A stretch of DNA of 64,000 bases, from assembly GCF_001939075.1 (NCBI RefSeq), contig NZ_MPTA01000001.1, positions 62,001 through 126,000 on the forward strand, read 5' to 3'. The position numbers and the translations under genes were made by a program. Shown in pieces: positions 17,484 through 25,637 of this stretch (its first letter is position 1; every line of letters starts with the position of its first letter). This stretch comes from Paenisporosarcina indica (lineage in GTDB: Bacteria > Bacillota > Bacilli > Bacillales_A > Planococcaceae). The notes under the pieces are model-generated. The model was not told where the DNA came from and made no database searches. It was given only the letters and a program-made list of their open reading frames with translations.

Positions 17484-17589
17484 TGTGATAGCATCCTTTC
17501 AATCGAATCTCTTGTTTGATTTATTCTATCAAATTAATGGAAGAAATTAATAGTCGATAAAGATAGGATAATATTGGAAAGTTTAAAAC

Positions 17590-17614
17590 GTTTTAAGTAG
17601 TTTCTTTAGGGTAT
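17590..17614 (+). promoter_or_regulatory. Sigma-B-like promoter overlapping a palindrome
   Basis: GTTTTA, 13 bases, GGGTAT lies about 40 bases before the C26 amidotransferase start. The -35 box overlaps a perfect 14-bp palindrome, TTAAAACGTTTTAA (17583-17596), which could be an operator. Confidence 0.5.
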
Positions 17615-17654
17615 ATATTATGATGGATAAATGAAAAAAGAAGGACTGATATAG

Positions 17655-18377
17655 ATGAAGCCGCTAATTGGTATTACAGCAGAAGTAAGAGAGGATGGCA
17701 ATTATTTTATGCCTCCAGTATATGCAAATACTATAACACAAGCAGGAGGAATCCCGGTTTTAATTCCAGTTTTACCTGACGAGGATTTAGACTCATTATG
17801 TGAACAAATTGATGCTTTATTTGTAACCGGTGGGGAAGACATTGATCCTTCCTACTATGGTCAAGACCCTCATATTCATTTGGGGAAGATTACTCCAAGT
17901 TTAGATGCCATGGAACATGCGCTTGTACAGAAAATTTTGGAATTAGATAAACCATATATTGGCGTTTGCCGTGGATTGCATATGTTAAACGTAGTCACAG
18001 GGGGATCTCTTTATCAAAGTATTCACTCTCAACGTGAAGAACCTGTGATGCAGCATAAACAAAAATCAGAGCGAACTCATCGTTCGCATCCTGTGAAATT
18101 GGATAAAGATAGTATGATGTACGACATGCTAAAAGTTGAAGAGTTCAAAGTGAATTCGTATCACCATCAAGCATGCAATGAAGTTGGAAGTCCACTTAAA
18201 GTCGTTGCACGTGCTTTGGATGGAATTATTGAAGGCATGGAAAGTACGGAGCATACCTTTGTTTTTGGCTTTCAATGGCATCCAGAGGAATTCGCACTTG
18301 TTGGAGATGAGCCGTCAAAACGTATTTTTAAAGCATATATCGACGCTGCAAAGAAACGTAAACAACGTGATAACTAA
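17655..18377 (+). CDS. Class I glutamine amidotransferase-like hydrolase, peptidase C26 (PuuD type)
   Basis: A 240-residue protein with all C26 landmarks: MKPLIGITAEV at the start, FVTGGEDIDPSYYGQ near residue 57, the nucleophile elbow GVCRGLHMLNVVTGG near residue 104 with catalytic Cys, NSYHHQA near 168, and FQWHPEE near 212 with the catalytic His and Glu. PuuD-like members cleave gamma-glutamyl-gamma-aminobutyrate, an intermediate in putrescine breakdown; others act on gamma-glutamyl amides. It is a lone gene, so the polyamine link is not supported by neighbours. GAAGGACT lies before the ATG. Confidence 0.85.
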   Translation: MKPLIGITAEVREDGNYFMPPVYANTITQAGGIPVLIPVLPDEDLDSLCEQIDALFVTGGEDIDPSYYGQDPHIHLGKITPSLDAMEHALVQKILELDKPYIGVCRGLHMLNVVTGGSLYQSIHSQREEPVMQHKQKSERTHRSHPVKLDKDSMMYDMLKVEEFKVNSYHHQACNEVGSPLKVVARALDGIIEGMESTEHTFVFGFQWHPEEFALVGDEPSKRIFKAYIDAAKKRKQRDN

Positions 18378-18472
18378 ATTAAAACTATTGGCTATATGCC
18401 AATAACTTTATTGAATTTAAAAACTAAATAATTCAAACTGCCCCGAACCCAGTGCAGGATAATCAGAAATAG

Positions 18473-18517
18473 GAGGTGAGTGCTAAGTGAGGAAATCACA
18501 TAGCGCCCACCTCTTTA
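18473..18517 (+). terminator. Long imperfect hairpin, probable terminator
   Basis: GAGGTG, GCTA and GTGA pair in order with TCAC, TAGC and CACCTC, giving a stem of about 18 bp with small bulges and a short loop, then TTTATTC. It sits about 95 bases after the C26 gene and before the convergent MurE-like gene. Confidence 0.65.
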
Positions 18518-18610
18518 TTCTTTAGATTATTGTTCAGCATTGAGGCATCCATATCCATAGCTAACTGAGAACCTGAATGTGAAAGTGACCTGACACTATT
18601 CGTCATAACA

Positions 18611-20110
18611 CTATACGCTTAACGTTGTTTTACTGAAGAAATCATTTATGATCTGTTCGTCAGAGTGAGGGATATGTTCGCCACGAACAATTTGACAACC
18701 ATTTATACAGCCACTTGTGAGTAAGACGATATCACCAGGTTGACTAACTTCCAAGGCTTTAATAACTGCTTCTTTTCGAGAAGGTGCTGTATGGACTTCT
18801 TGTAAAAAAGGTTCCTCGAAGCCGCTAAGTACAGCATCCACCACTACCCATGGATTATTATTTCCAGGATGATCGACTGTTACGACTATAACTTCAGCTT
18901 TACCTTCTGCTGTTTTTGCCATTTTTGGCATTTTGGCAAAATCTCGAATCCCAATTCCAGCTATTAATGTAATTAAGCGGTTGTGCGGTAGTTTTCTAAC
19001 AGCCTTCATAATCGCATCTAGTGCAACGGGTGTATGAGCGTAGTCGAGAACAATTTTTCTACTTTCAGGCCCATGAATCACTTGAAAACGACCGTCAACT
19101 TGTTGCATTTTTGGTAAAGCAAACAGAATGTCCTCTAGGGATACGCCAATTAATAAAGCAGCCCCAATTGCAGATACTAAATTTGCTACGTTATATTCCC
19201 CGAAAATTGGAACGCTGATCCGATGTGATTCGCCTTTGTAAAGAAGGTCAAACGACATGCCGTCTGATTGGTGTTGAATGTTTGTCCAAATTAAGTGAGC
19301 TGAGGAGTCGACATTCTTTGAGTACGTTAAAAATGGTTTTTGGACGACTTGTAAAATGTCTTGCCCCATTCCAAAATCGTCCAAATTAATGACGCTTGCT
19401 TTTGATTGCTTAAACAATTTTAGTTTGGACATTTTGTAATGATCTAAAGTTTTATGATATTCCATATGTTCTTCCGAAAAATTTGTATGAATGGCAACAT
19501 CAAATTCAAACCCACTTACCCGATGTTGATCAAGAGCGATGGACGATACTTCCATCGAAGCGGCTTTATCGCCAGATGTAACAAGTAGATTAAAGACTGT
19601 TTGCAAATCTGAGGACATCGGTGTAGTTGGTGTACTTTTTTTAATCGAAAGTTTTTCAGTTGAGGTATAAATACCATTCGTTCCAAGCATTCCACATGGG
19701 ATTCCCACTAAATTAAACAAATCACGGACATAAGTAGCAACGGTTGTCTTTCCGTTTGTACCAGTAACGCCTATTTTGATTAATTCATCGCACGCGTGAA
19801 AATTAAATTCAACAGCTACATGAGCAAGTGCTTCCCGTGAATCGTGGACAAGCAAAAAGGTAACATAAGGGTATGCATGTACATAAGATTCAATTTGTGC
19901 TTTGTCTGAACCGACAACGGTTGAAGCACCATTCTGGATTGCTTCTTCTATGTAGATGTGGCCGTCGGTTTCTTCTCCAATAATACAAAAAAATGCAGAC
20001 TGATACTGTACTTCCCGTGAATCGTATTCGATTCCTGATGTGTGCTGAGTAGATGGTCCATAAATTTGGAGCATATTTATAAGGGGGAGGTGAGTCCAAT
20101 GAATATCCAT
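18611..20110 (-). CDS. MurE-like UDP-N-acetylmuramyl-tripeptide synthetase (lysine-adding type features)
   Basis: A 499-residue Mur ligase. The N-terminal domain holds the IEYDSREV motif, the ATP loop is GVTGTNGKTTVA near residue 113, the catalytic-site block TNFSEEHMEYHKTLDHYKMSK near 212 contains the Lys that is carbamylated in the family, and DYAHTP near 350 opens the C-terminal domain. The amino-acid recognition loop reads TVDHPGNNNP. Diaminopimelate-adding MurE has DNPR there, while S. aureus lysine-adding MurE has DNPANDDP, so the loop is closer to the lysine type but altered (Asn to His, Ala to Gly). The gene stands alone, away from a division/cell-wall cluster, and is probably a second MurE or a specialised paralogue. 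Confidence 0.8.
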   Translation of the reverse strand: MDIHWTHLPLINMLQIYGPSTQHTSGIEYDSREVQYQSAFFCIIGEETDGHIYIEEAIQNGASTVVGSDKAQIESYVHAYPYVTFLLVHDSREALAHVAVEFNFHACDELIKIGVTGTNGKTTVATYVRDLFNLVGIPCGMLGTNGIYTSTEKLSIKKSTPTTPMSSDLQTVFNLLVTSGDKAASMEVSSIALDQHRVSGFEFDVAIHTNFSEEHMEYHKTLDHYKMSKLKLFKQSKASVINLDDFGMGQDILQVVQKPFLTYSKNVDSSAHLIWTNIQHQSDGMSFDLLYKGESHRISVPIFGEYNVANLVSAIGAALLIGVSLEDILFALPKMQQVDGRFQVIHGPESRKIVLDYAHTPVALDAIMKAVRKLPHNRLITLIAGIGIRDFAKMPKMAKTAEGKAEVIVVTVDHPGNNNPWVVVDAVLSGFEEPFLQEVHTAPSRKEAVIKALEVSQPGDIVLLTSGCINGCQIVRGEHIPHSDEQIINDFFSKTTLSV

Positions 20111-20530
20111 GACATGCTCCTTTTTTATTCAAGTTAGTTCTTTCAGTGTACCTGAGATGCCATTCGACAAGATGCAAGGTATTCCCCGCGATTCTTCCAT
20201 ACCCGTTTTCAAGTTATTTAAAACAAACAACCTAACGTATACGTATATTTAGTATGCTTAATAATCTTGATGTAATGCTTTCCAAAATTTATTTCCGAAT
20301 TTTATAGATTGAAACTAAAAAAGCCGTCTCACCAATAAGTGTGAGAACGGCTTCTGAAATTCTGTTGGTTAATGTACATTTGCGCTGGCAGATGGTTCAG
20401 AATGAGTAAAAAAATGAAAACTGCACACTTGTAGGTCCTATTCTTCACGATCTTACGGCATGCAATGCGTAAATGCACTCTTTGTTAATGAAAATTAATA
20501 GCTGACTTTAGCCAAGTTTAAACTTACATG
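20111..20530. other. Gene-free spacer of about 420 bases
   Basis: Apart from the hairpin at 20321-20353 I see no open frame, repeat or regulatory box that I can support between the MurE-like gene and the nitroreductase. Confidence 0.5.
20321..20353 (-). terminator. Hairpin terminator, minus direction
   Basis: AAGCCGTCTCAC pairs with GTGAGAACGGCTT (one bulged base). On the minus strand it is followed by TTTTTTAGTTT. It is about 180 bases beyond the nitroreductase stop and upstream of the MurE-like gene. Confidence 0.75.
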
Positions 20531-21262
20531 TTATTTCCAAGTAAAGCCACGCGACGCTAAGAAACCCTTTATATGTGTTCGTCTAGGTACTTTTAAGAAA
20601 TCAGCCATCGATTTGGTCCAGTTGGTTGATTTTTGGTTGGATCCACGAGTTTCATAATACTCTTCCATGGTTTTATCGTAAGCGGATAATAAAGAGTGGT
20701 ATTTCTCCGAATCATAGCCATTCTCATGTAAAATGGCTTCGACAGGTAACCGAGGTTTCACTTCATGTTGTTCATCAGGTACACCCACTGTCATGGCGAA
20801 TACTGGGAAAACACGTTCTGGAAGATCTAATAATTCGCTAATTTCCGTAGGTTTATTGCGAACACCTCCTATATAGCAAATACCATATCCTTTTGACTCT
20901 GCTGCAATAGCTAAATTTTGTGCGAAAATGGCAACATCTGCAGTACCTACTAGTACATTTTCAGCACTATCCGTTACAATGGTAGTATCGTTCATCAATC
21001 CAGCAACGTGAAGTCTTTGGAAGTCAACGCAGCACACTAAAACGGCTCCTGCTGTTTCCATTTGAATCATGTTCTTGGATAATTCCCCTATTTTTTTCTT
21101 GATTTGTTCATCAGTTACCCAAACCACACTGTAAGCTTGGACAAAATGAGAACTTGCCGCATGTTGTGCAACAGAGATGAGTTCACTTATTTGTTCTTTA
21201 GAAAGTTGTGAATTTTTATATTTACGAATAGAGGTATGTGACGACAATAAATCGAATATCAA
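20531..21262 (-). CDS. NAD(P)H-dependent nitroreductase / flavin reductase, NfrA type
   Basis: A 243-residue FMN-dependent oxidoreductase. SSHTSIRKYKNSQLSKEQI at the N-terminus contains the FMN-phosphate-binding arginine. ICYIGGVRNKPTEISELLDLP near residue 140 and TVGVPDEQHEVKPRLPVEAI near 172 are characteristic of NfrA/NfsA-like proteins, which reduce nitroaromatics, quinones and flavins. The start chosen is TTG at 21262 because GAAAGGAG precedes it at nine bases and the protein then begins at the position usual for the family. An upstream ATG frame would overlap the divergent gene. The divergent spacing is only 45 bases. Confidence 0.85.
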   Translation of the reverse strand: MIFDLLSSHTSIRKYKNSQLSKEQISELISVAQHAASSHFVQAYSVVWVTDEQIKKKIGELSKNMIQMETAGAVLVCCVDFQRLHVAGLMNDTTIVTDSAENVLVGTADVAIFAQNLAIAAESKGYGICYIGGVRNKPTEISELLDLPERVFPVFAMTVGVPDEQHEVKPRLPVEAILHENGYDSEKYHSLLSAYDKTMEEYYETRGSNQKSTNWTKSMADFLKVPRRTHIKGFLASRGFTWK

Positions 21263-21307
21263 TTGTATCAGCTCCTTTCCACGTATCTTATCAGAAAGGG
21301 ACATAAT

Positions 21308-22159
21308 ATGAGAAGGAGAATCACCCGCATGCATCAAAACAGAGACCTATACGATTATTTATATAAAAGAACTCGACAATTAACAAATGACTGGTATGAC
21401 TCGATTGACAAAACTACAGTAACTGGAGTTTATGCATCGAATGATCCCGACGTAATAACTCGCTTGAAAGAACAAAATTTCAGCTTTCACGTACATTTAA
21501 TTCAAATATTTAAGGAGAGTGAAGAAAGCTTCTTTGATAGTTTTGAAGAATGGGTGAATGAAATCGCTTCTGATTCAGGACATCAATCAACACCCGTACA
21601 TACGATTTTAAACGAATTTTTAAATGTGCAAGTTCAATATATTCACATGATCGAAGAGTTTGCTAAAATACAAAATCGAAACATTACAAATGAAGCCGCA
21701 TATTCCTGGATTCACGTCATATTAAAAGTTTTTGGAAAAGTGATGATAAGATTTGTTGAAGTCCATGAGAAAATCGCAACACAAAGACTAATTAGCCAAC
21801 AAGAAATAATTAACGAATTAAGTGCACCTGTCATAAAATTAAAACCTGGCATTGGTTTGCTTCCATTAGTAGGAGTAATCGATACAAATCGAGCAAAATA
21901 TATCCTTGAAAATACACTGATGGAATGTAGCAAACAAAGTATTAGTCATTTGTATATAGATATATCCGGTGTGAATGTACTTGATACAATGGTTGCGATG
22001 CAAATTTTCCATTTAATTGATACTTTAAAAATAACAGGTGTTAAAACATCATTATCCGGTGTTCGCCCCGAAATCGCACTGACGGCTGTGCATCTTGGAT
22101 TGGATTTCAAAGATATTCATATCACTGGAAATCTTTCGCAAGCATTGAATTTTAAATGA
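21308..22159 (+). CDS. RsbR-family STAS-domain protein (stressosome component)
   Basis: A 283-residue protein with the RsbR layout: an N-terminal globin-like helical domain (residues about 1-140), a linker helix ending in QRLISQQEIINELSAPVIKL, and a C-terminal STAS domain (about 170-283). RsbR paralogues form the stressosome with RsbS and RsbT and pass environmental signals to sigma-B. In RsbRA two Thr residues of the STAS domain are phosphorylated; the matching positions here look like Ser (YIDISGV and SLSGV). That alignment was done by eye. The ATG at 21308 has AGAAAGGG upstream. rsbS, rsbT, rsbU and sigB are not in this window. Confidence 0.85.
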   Translation: MRRRITRMHQNRDLYDYLYKRTRQLTNDWYDSIDKTTVTGVYASNDPDVITRLKEQNFSFHVHLIQIFKESEESFFDSFEEWVNEIASDSGHQSTPVHTILNEFLNVQVQYIHMIEEFAKIQNRNITNEAAYSWIHVILKVFGKVMIRFVEVHEKIATQRLISQQEIINELSAPVIKLKPGIGLLPLVGVIDTNRAKYILENTLMECSKQSISHLYIDISGVNVLDTMVAMQIFHLIDTLKITGVKTSLSGVRPEIALTAVHLGLDFKDIHITGNLSQALNFK

Positions 22160-22167
22160 TGATAATG

Positions 22168-22197
22168 AAACCTACATTCATGTAGGTTTTTTTGTTT
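22168..22197 (+). terminator. Terminator after the RsbR-like gene
   Basis: AAACCTACA/TGTAGGTTT with a 4-base loop runs into seven T residues, nine bases after the stop codon. Confidence 0.85.
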
Positions 22198-22233
22198 GTC
22201 TATATTACAAACCGATTAAATACTATCAAAAGA

Positions 22234-22260
22234 GTTTAACTTGATTTCATGGTGGGGTAG
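22234..22260 (+). promoter_or_regulatory. Sigma-B promoter for the GSP17M-like gene
   Basis: A perfect GTTTAA -35 box, a 15-base spacer and GGGTAG lie 34 bases before the start codon. It is the best sigma-B match in the window, and the product family (YflT) is a sigma-B target in B. subtilis. Confidence 0.7.
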
Positions 22261-22293
22261 ATAGAGTGTAAACCATTATGAGGAGGCACTCAC

Positions 22294-23454
22294 ATGAATG
22301 CAGAGTCAAATCGTAGAATTGAAGTAGCTCGAACGGAAGACGAAATGTATGAGAGATTAGAACAGATGAAACTCCAAGGTTACGCGGAAAGTGATATTCA
22401 TGTCATCTCAAGTGACCGTAATCAAATGCATACGCTTAATCGATATTCTGATGTATCTACCCATGAAGCAGGTACATTTATAGACAAGTTTAAATCTTGG
22501 TTTACAGGTGATGACGCAATAAAAGAAGGATTGAAAAAGTTGGATTTAACTGATTCAGAAACTAATCGTTACGCTCAAGATGTGGCGAGTGGTGGATTTG
22601 TATTATTCACAGATCAGTCACCCACTTTAAATGAAGTCGTGGGATCCAATCAAAATGAGTTTGAAGAAGAGTATGACACCATTGGCACTTCAGGTAATAG
22701 TTATGAATCTTATCATGGAGAAGAACGACCAGTCCTAGCAGTAGAACCTGGATTCGAGGATCGAAAACAAGATGGGACAAATACTTTTGTAAACAATAAC
22801 GAAGAATACACGACTACTACAGGTACAGAATTTGTAGAATCACGTTTTAATGAAACAGAACCGCTCGTTAGTGAAGAAGCACGAGCAAACATAAATGATA
22901 CCACTACTTTTGGTGCTGACGAGCCAAGAAGTGACATGACTTCTAAGAGTAATAGAGAAGAACCACAAAGTGATTATGCAAAAGAGCAAGGATTTACAGC
23001 ATCCACTAATCAATTTGTAAATGAACCAGAAACACGTTTGGATGAACCGCAAGATCGATTTGCACGTGGAGAGACTTTCTCCACAGATCCATACCTGACA
23101 CGAGAGAAAGACCATATCGGTCACTCCATGCAAGAGGACAGTTGGGTGCAAAAAAATCGCCCAACACTAAATGAATCCATTACAAATGAACAACAAACGG
23201 ATGGTTTTCAATCTCCGGGGGCGGATCCGAATTTAGGACCTGCGCCATTTGGTAGCGTTGTAGAATCGGACCCTTCATTTGACGATAAGAAACATGACTT
23301 TGAAAAAGATCCCCGCACGTTTAACAATCGTGGAGATGGGGAAGAATATACACTGAGTGAGAGTGAAGAAAATGTTCTTACTAACGAATATGAAGAAAAA
23401 CTTGATCATGATAAGTATCGAGCAAATGTACCGCAAAACAACAAGTTGTTTTAG
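22294..23454 (+). CDS. General stress protein 17M (YflT)-domain protein with long acidic disordered tail
   Basis: A 386-residue protein. Residues about 5-108 form a YflT/GSP17M domain (EDEMYERLEQMKLQGYAESD, then DVASGGFVLFTD). Residues about 110-386 are low-complexity, rich in Glu, Asp, Asn, Ser and Thr, with recurring short motifs such as REEPQSDY, NEPETRLDEPQ and TLSESEEN, and no predicted fold. B. subtilis YflT is only the short domain, so the tail of about 280 residues is an added feature. It is cytoplasmic, since no signal peptide is seen. Its function is unknown; a protective role under desiccation or salt would suit the composition but is speculative. ATGAGGAGGCACTCAC precedes the ATG. 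Confidence 0.8.
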   Translation: MNAESNRRIEVARTEDEMYERLEQMKLQGYAESDIHVISSDRNQMHTLNRYSDVSTHEAGTFIDKFKSWFTGDDAIKEGLKKLDLTDSETNRYAQDVASGGFVLFTDQSPTLNEVVGSNQNEFEEEYDTIGTSGNSYESYHGEERPVLAVEPGFEDRKQDGTNTFVNNNEEYTTTTGTEFVESRFNETEPLVSEEARANINDTTTFGADEPRSDMTSKSNREEPQSDYAKEQGFTASTNQFVNEPETRLDEPQDRFARGETFSTDPYLTREKDHIGHSMQEDSWVQKNRPTLNESITNEQQTDGFQSPGADPNLGPAPFGSVVESDPSFDDKKHDFEKDPRTFNNRGDGEEYTLSESEENVLTNEYEEKLDHDKYRANVPQNNKLF

Positions 23455-23493
23455 GTACCAATAACTTGGCTATAAGATGACCTCCTTATAGAT

Positions 23494-23531
23494 AAACCCC
23501 TTGCAGAATTCAGCGGCTGCAGGGGGTTTTG
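23494..23531 (+). terminator. Terminator after the GSP17M-like gene
   Basis: AACCCC and TGCAG pair with CTGCA and GGGGTTTT around a loop of about 10 bases, 40 bases after the stop codon. Confidence 0.8.
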
Positions 23532-23562
23532 TGCGAAAACTATTAATTGTGGTTATTAACAA

Positions 23563-23597
23563 AAATGAGAACTCCAATTAAGGGATTCTCATTTTTT
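23563..23597 (+). terminator. Second terminator-like hairpin
   Basis: AAATGAGAA/TTCTCATTT with a 13-base loop runs into TTTTTT. It may be a back-up terminator or end an unrecognised small transcript. Confidence 0.6.
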
Positions 23598-24160
23598 GAT
23601 TTTATATATTGTTAATAATAACGATAAATAAAACAATTCGTGCACGTTTAAATGAATTGTAAAAGAAAGACCATACCCTCAAAAGAATAGAAAACTGACT
23701 GGAGCGCTGACACGAAATTACCCAAAATCTAGAAATGAGAGAATTCGTTATCTGAAAGAGAATCATGGTATTGATTAATATATTGTCATTAAAAAGAGGG
23801 TGAATTAGATAATTTGATGGAAAAAGCATGATAAATATCATATTTCGACTTACAAATGACAGTACACTCCAAATATTTCCCGGGTAATAAGTATATGCGG
23901 AAATTTGGTTATAAAGAAGAATAAAGAAGTCATTATAAAGATAAAGATTCTGCAAGCTCTACAGATAAATTTACGGCCTCTTGCTCGTTAGCAATTGAGT
24001 ATTTAATAAGTTGATAAATTCAAACACCCGCATCCATTAACCTCTTTAGCAGCATATTCATCTCTTTTTTTATGCATGTAAATAAAAGTGAAGAAGTTGA
24101 ACATTAAGGCAGGATTGGCTCTTACTAATTTTAAAGGGATGGATTCTTCTAAATATCAAA
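23598..24160. other. Gene-free region of about 560 bases, perhaps decayed coding DNA
   Basis: Both strands carry only short frames with no start-site signals and no recognisable motifs. The stretch 23640-23790 reads on the plus strand as a basic, charged short peptide without start or stop context, which could be a remnant. I cannot name a source. Confidence 0.4.
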
Positions 24161-24167
24161 AGAAACA

Positions 24168-24207
24168 CCATCTACCCACAAAGGATTTTTCCTTAATGGG
24201 TAGATGG
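24168..24207 (-). terminator. Terminator of bioY
   Basis: A perfect 11-bp stem, CCATCTACCCA/TGGGTAGATGG, encloses a smaller AAGG/CCTT stem. It lies 20 bases beyond the bioY stop codon and is followed on the minus strand by a U-rich stretch. Confidence 0.8.
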
Positions 24208-24226
24208 ACGACATTCTTTCAATATT

Positions 24227-24781
24227 CTATGCGATGCTGGCTGGTAGTAATTTTGCAGAAGATAAGCGTTTACGTACTAGAATGCCTATAAATGCAGCTA
24301 ATACGGCTTTGACAACACCGATGATAAGAAATGGAGTGACTCCACCGGTTAATGCTGCCATCCAACTAAGCTCTGCACTGAATTTTAACCAGACAGCACC
24401 GCAAGTTAATGTGATGATCATACCGATGATGTTTGCGATGACTGCATGAGTCATAGTCAAACCAAGACGTTCAATATACCAACCGATAATAAATGCAGCT
24501 GGAATAAATCCTAGAATATAACCGCCTCGTGGACCAAAAACAACCCCAAGTCCTGACTCCATCATACTAAACACAGGAACTCCAACTACACCTAACAAGA
24601 TATAAACCAAAACTGAAAGTGTCCCGTAACGTTTTCCTAAAATTGTTGCGGCTAATCCAATCGCAAGTGTTTGACCGGTAATTGGGACTAGGGGAAGCGG
24701 AATTGTTATTTGTGCCATAATCCCGATTATCGCTGCGAATAAAGCAGTGACAATTAACATTTTTAAATTTTCATTTCTCAT
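24227..24781 (-). CDS. bioY: Biotin transporter substrate-binding component BioY
   Basis: A 184-residue membrane protein with about six helices and the BioY signatures: ITIPLPLVPITGQTLAIGLA near residue 27, the YILLGVVGVPVFS region near 60, and FGPRGGYILGFIPAA near residue 83. BioY is the S-component of an energy-coupling-factor transporter and captures biotin at the membrane. The ECF ATPases and EcfT are not in the window, so they are probably the shared general ones. GGAGGATG precedes the ATG. A BirA-like operator lies just upstream, which agrees with biotin repression. Confidence 0.93.
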   Translation of the reverse strand: MRNENLKMLIVTALFAAIIGIMAQITIPLPLVPITGQTLAIGLAATILGKRYGTLSVLVYILLGVVGVPVFSMMESGLGVVFGPRGGYILGFIPAAFIIGWYIERLGLTMTHAVIANIIGMIITLTCGAVWLKFSAELSWMAALTGGVTPFLIIGVVKAVLAAFIGILVRKRLSSAKLLPASIA

Positions 24782-24800
24782 TTTACATCCTCCAATGGTT

Positions 24801-24831
24801 TAGTAAACTAAAAATATTATTTGGTTAACAC
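24801..24831 (-). promoter_or_regulatory. Candidate BirA (biotin repressor) operator of bioY
   Basis: The half-sites TAGTAAACT and GGTTAACAC, which are inverted relative to each other and match at six to seven of nine positions, are separated by 13 bases, 20 bases upstream of the bioY start codon. Gram-positive BirA sites have the form TTGTAAACC, about 14 bases, and its inverse. The match is imperfect but the position before bioY is what the family predicts. Confidence 0.55.
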
Positions 24832-24938
24832 AAATTATCGTAAGTAAATTTAATTGATTAGTCAATAGTCTATTAACAATTTATGAAAAAGGGTATATAG
24901 TTTCTATAAAGAGAGTTTATAAGTACGGAGGACATGAT

Positions 24939-25550
24939 ATGAACAATCAAAATAAAACAGGGCTAGACTTATTAACAGAAAAGTCGCGTCAGCAATATTG
25001 GGCAACTAAAAAAACACCGACTCCTAAAAAATATAATCCTTCTGTAAAAAAAGTGAAAGATTATGTAGTACTTGATTTTGAGACTACCGGATTACGCGCA
25101 GGGACTGACCAAATCATCCAAGTAGGTGCTGTGAAATTTCGAAATCATGAAAAAGTGGGTGTGATTAATCAATTAGTCAATCCTTCACGCCCTATTTCGA
25201 CACGCATTACTTCATTAACTGGGATATCAAATGACATGGTGAAAAATGAACCAAAAGTCGAGCGGGTCATTCTTCAGTTAATTGATTTCATGGAGGATCT
25301 TCCGATTGTCGCACATAACGCATCATTTGATATGGGGTTTTTATATGGACTTGATGACAGACTGGATATTCCGCGATATACAGTCATTGACACATTAAAA
25401 CTGGCTCGAAAAGTAATAAAAGCATCACCGAATCATAAATTAACAACATTAGCACAATATTTACAACTGGAGCATCATGCACATGATGCCTTGGGCGATT
25501 GCCTTGTCACAGCACAAATTTATCAATATTGTCTAGCACAATCTACTTAA
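24939..25550 (+). CDS. DEDDh 3'-5' exonuclease (DNA polymerase III epsilon-like)
   Basis: A 203-residue protein with the four acidic/His motifs of the RNase T/epsilon exonuclease family: VLDFETTG near residue 43 (Asp, Glu), VAHNASFDMGFL near 127 (Asp), and AHDALGD near 183 (His, Asp). An N-terminal basic segment (KKTPTPKKYNPSVKKVKDY) precedes the catalytic domain. Stand-alone proteins of this type remove 3' nucleotides from DNA or RNA; B. subtilis DinG and PolC carry a related domain. It is a single-gene unit with ACGGAGGACATGAT before the ATG and its own terminator. Confidence 0.88.
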   Translation: MNNQNKTGLDLLTEKSRQQYWATKKTPTPKKYNPSVKKVKDYVVLDFETTGLRAGTDQIIQVGAVKFRNHEKVGVINQLVNPSRPISTRITSLTGISNDMVKNEPKVERVILQLIDFMEDLPIVAHNASFDMGFLYGLDDRLDIPRYTVIDTLKLARKVIKASPNHKLTTLAQYLQLEHHAHDALGDCLVTAQIYQYCLAQST

Positions 25551-25576
25551 CTAACTCTCGTTAAGTAGATTTTTTT
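25541..25576 (+). terminator. Terminator overlapping the exonuclease stop codon
   Basis: A perfect 11-bp stem, ATCTACTTAAC/GTTAAGTAGAT, with an 8-base loop runs into a T6-7 run. The left arm includes the last codons of the exonuclease gene. Confidence 0.9.
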
Positions 25577-25637
25577 AGGTTAAACCAGTATAAAATCTTG
25601 TGTTTTTTCAAAAAGAAAATATCAGATTCATATGTCT

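Noticed and set aside
18487-18525. Possible tiny peptide gene: GTG preceded by AGGAGGTGAGTG, 12 codons.
   Set aside because: The supposed ribosome site is the left arm of a long terminator hairpin, and the peptide has no toxin-like hydrophobic pattern.
23602-23955. A 117-residue minus-strand frame in the spacer before bioY.
   Set aside because: Composition is that of random AT-rich DNA, with no start signals or family motifs.
24088-24291. A 67-residue plus-strand frame overlapping the end of bioY.
   Set aside because: It runs through the bioY terminator and antisense to bioY codons, with no homology pattern.
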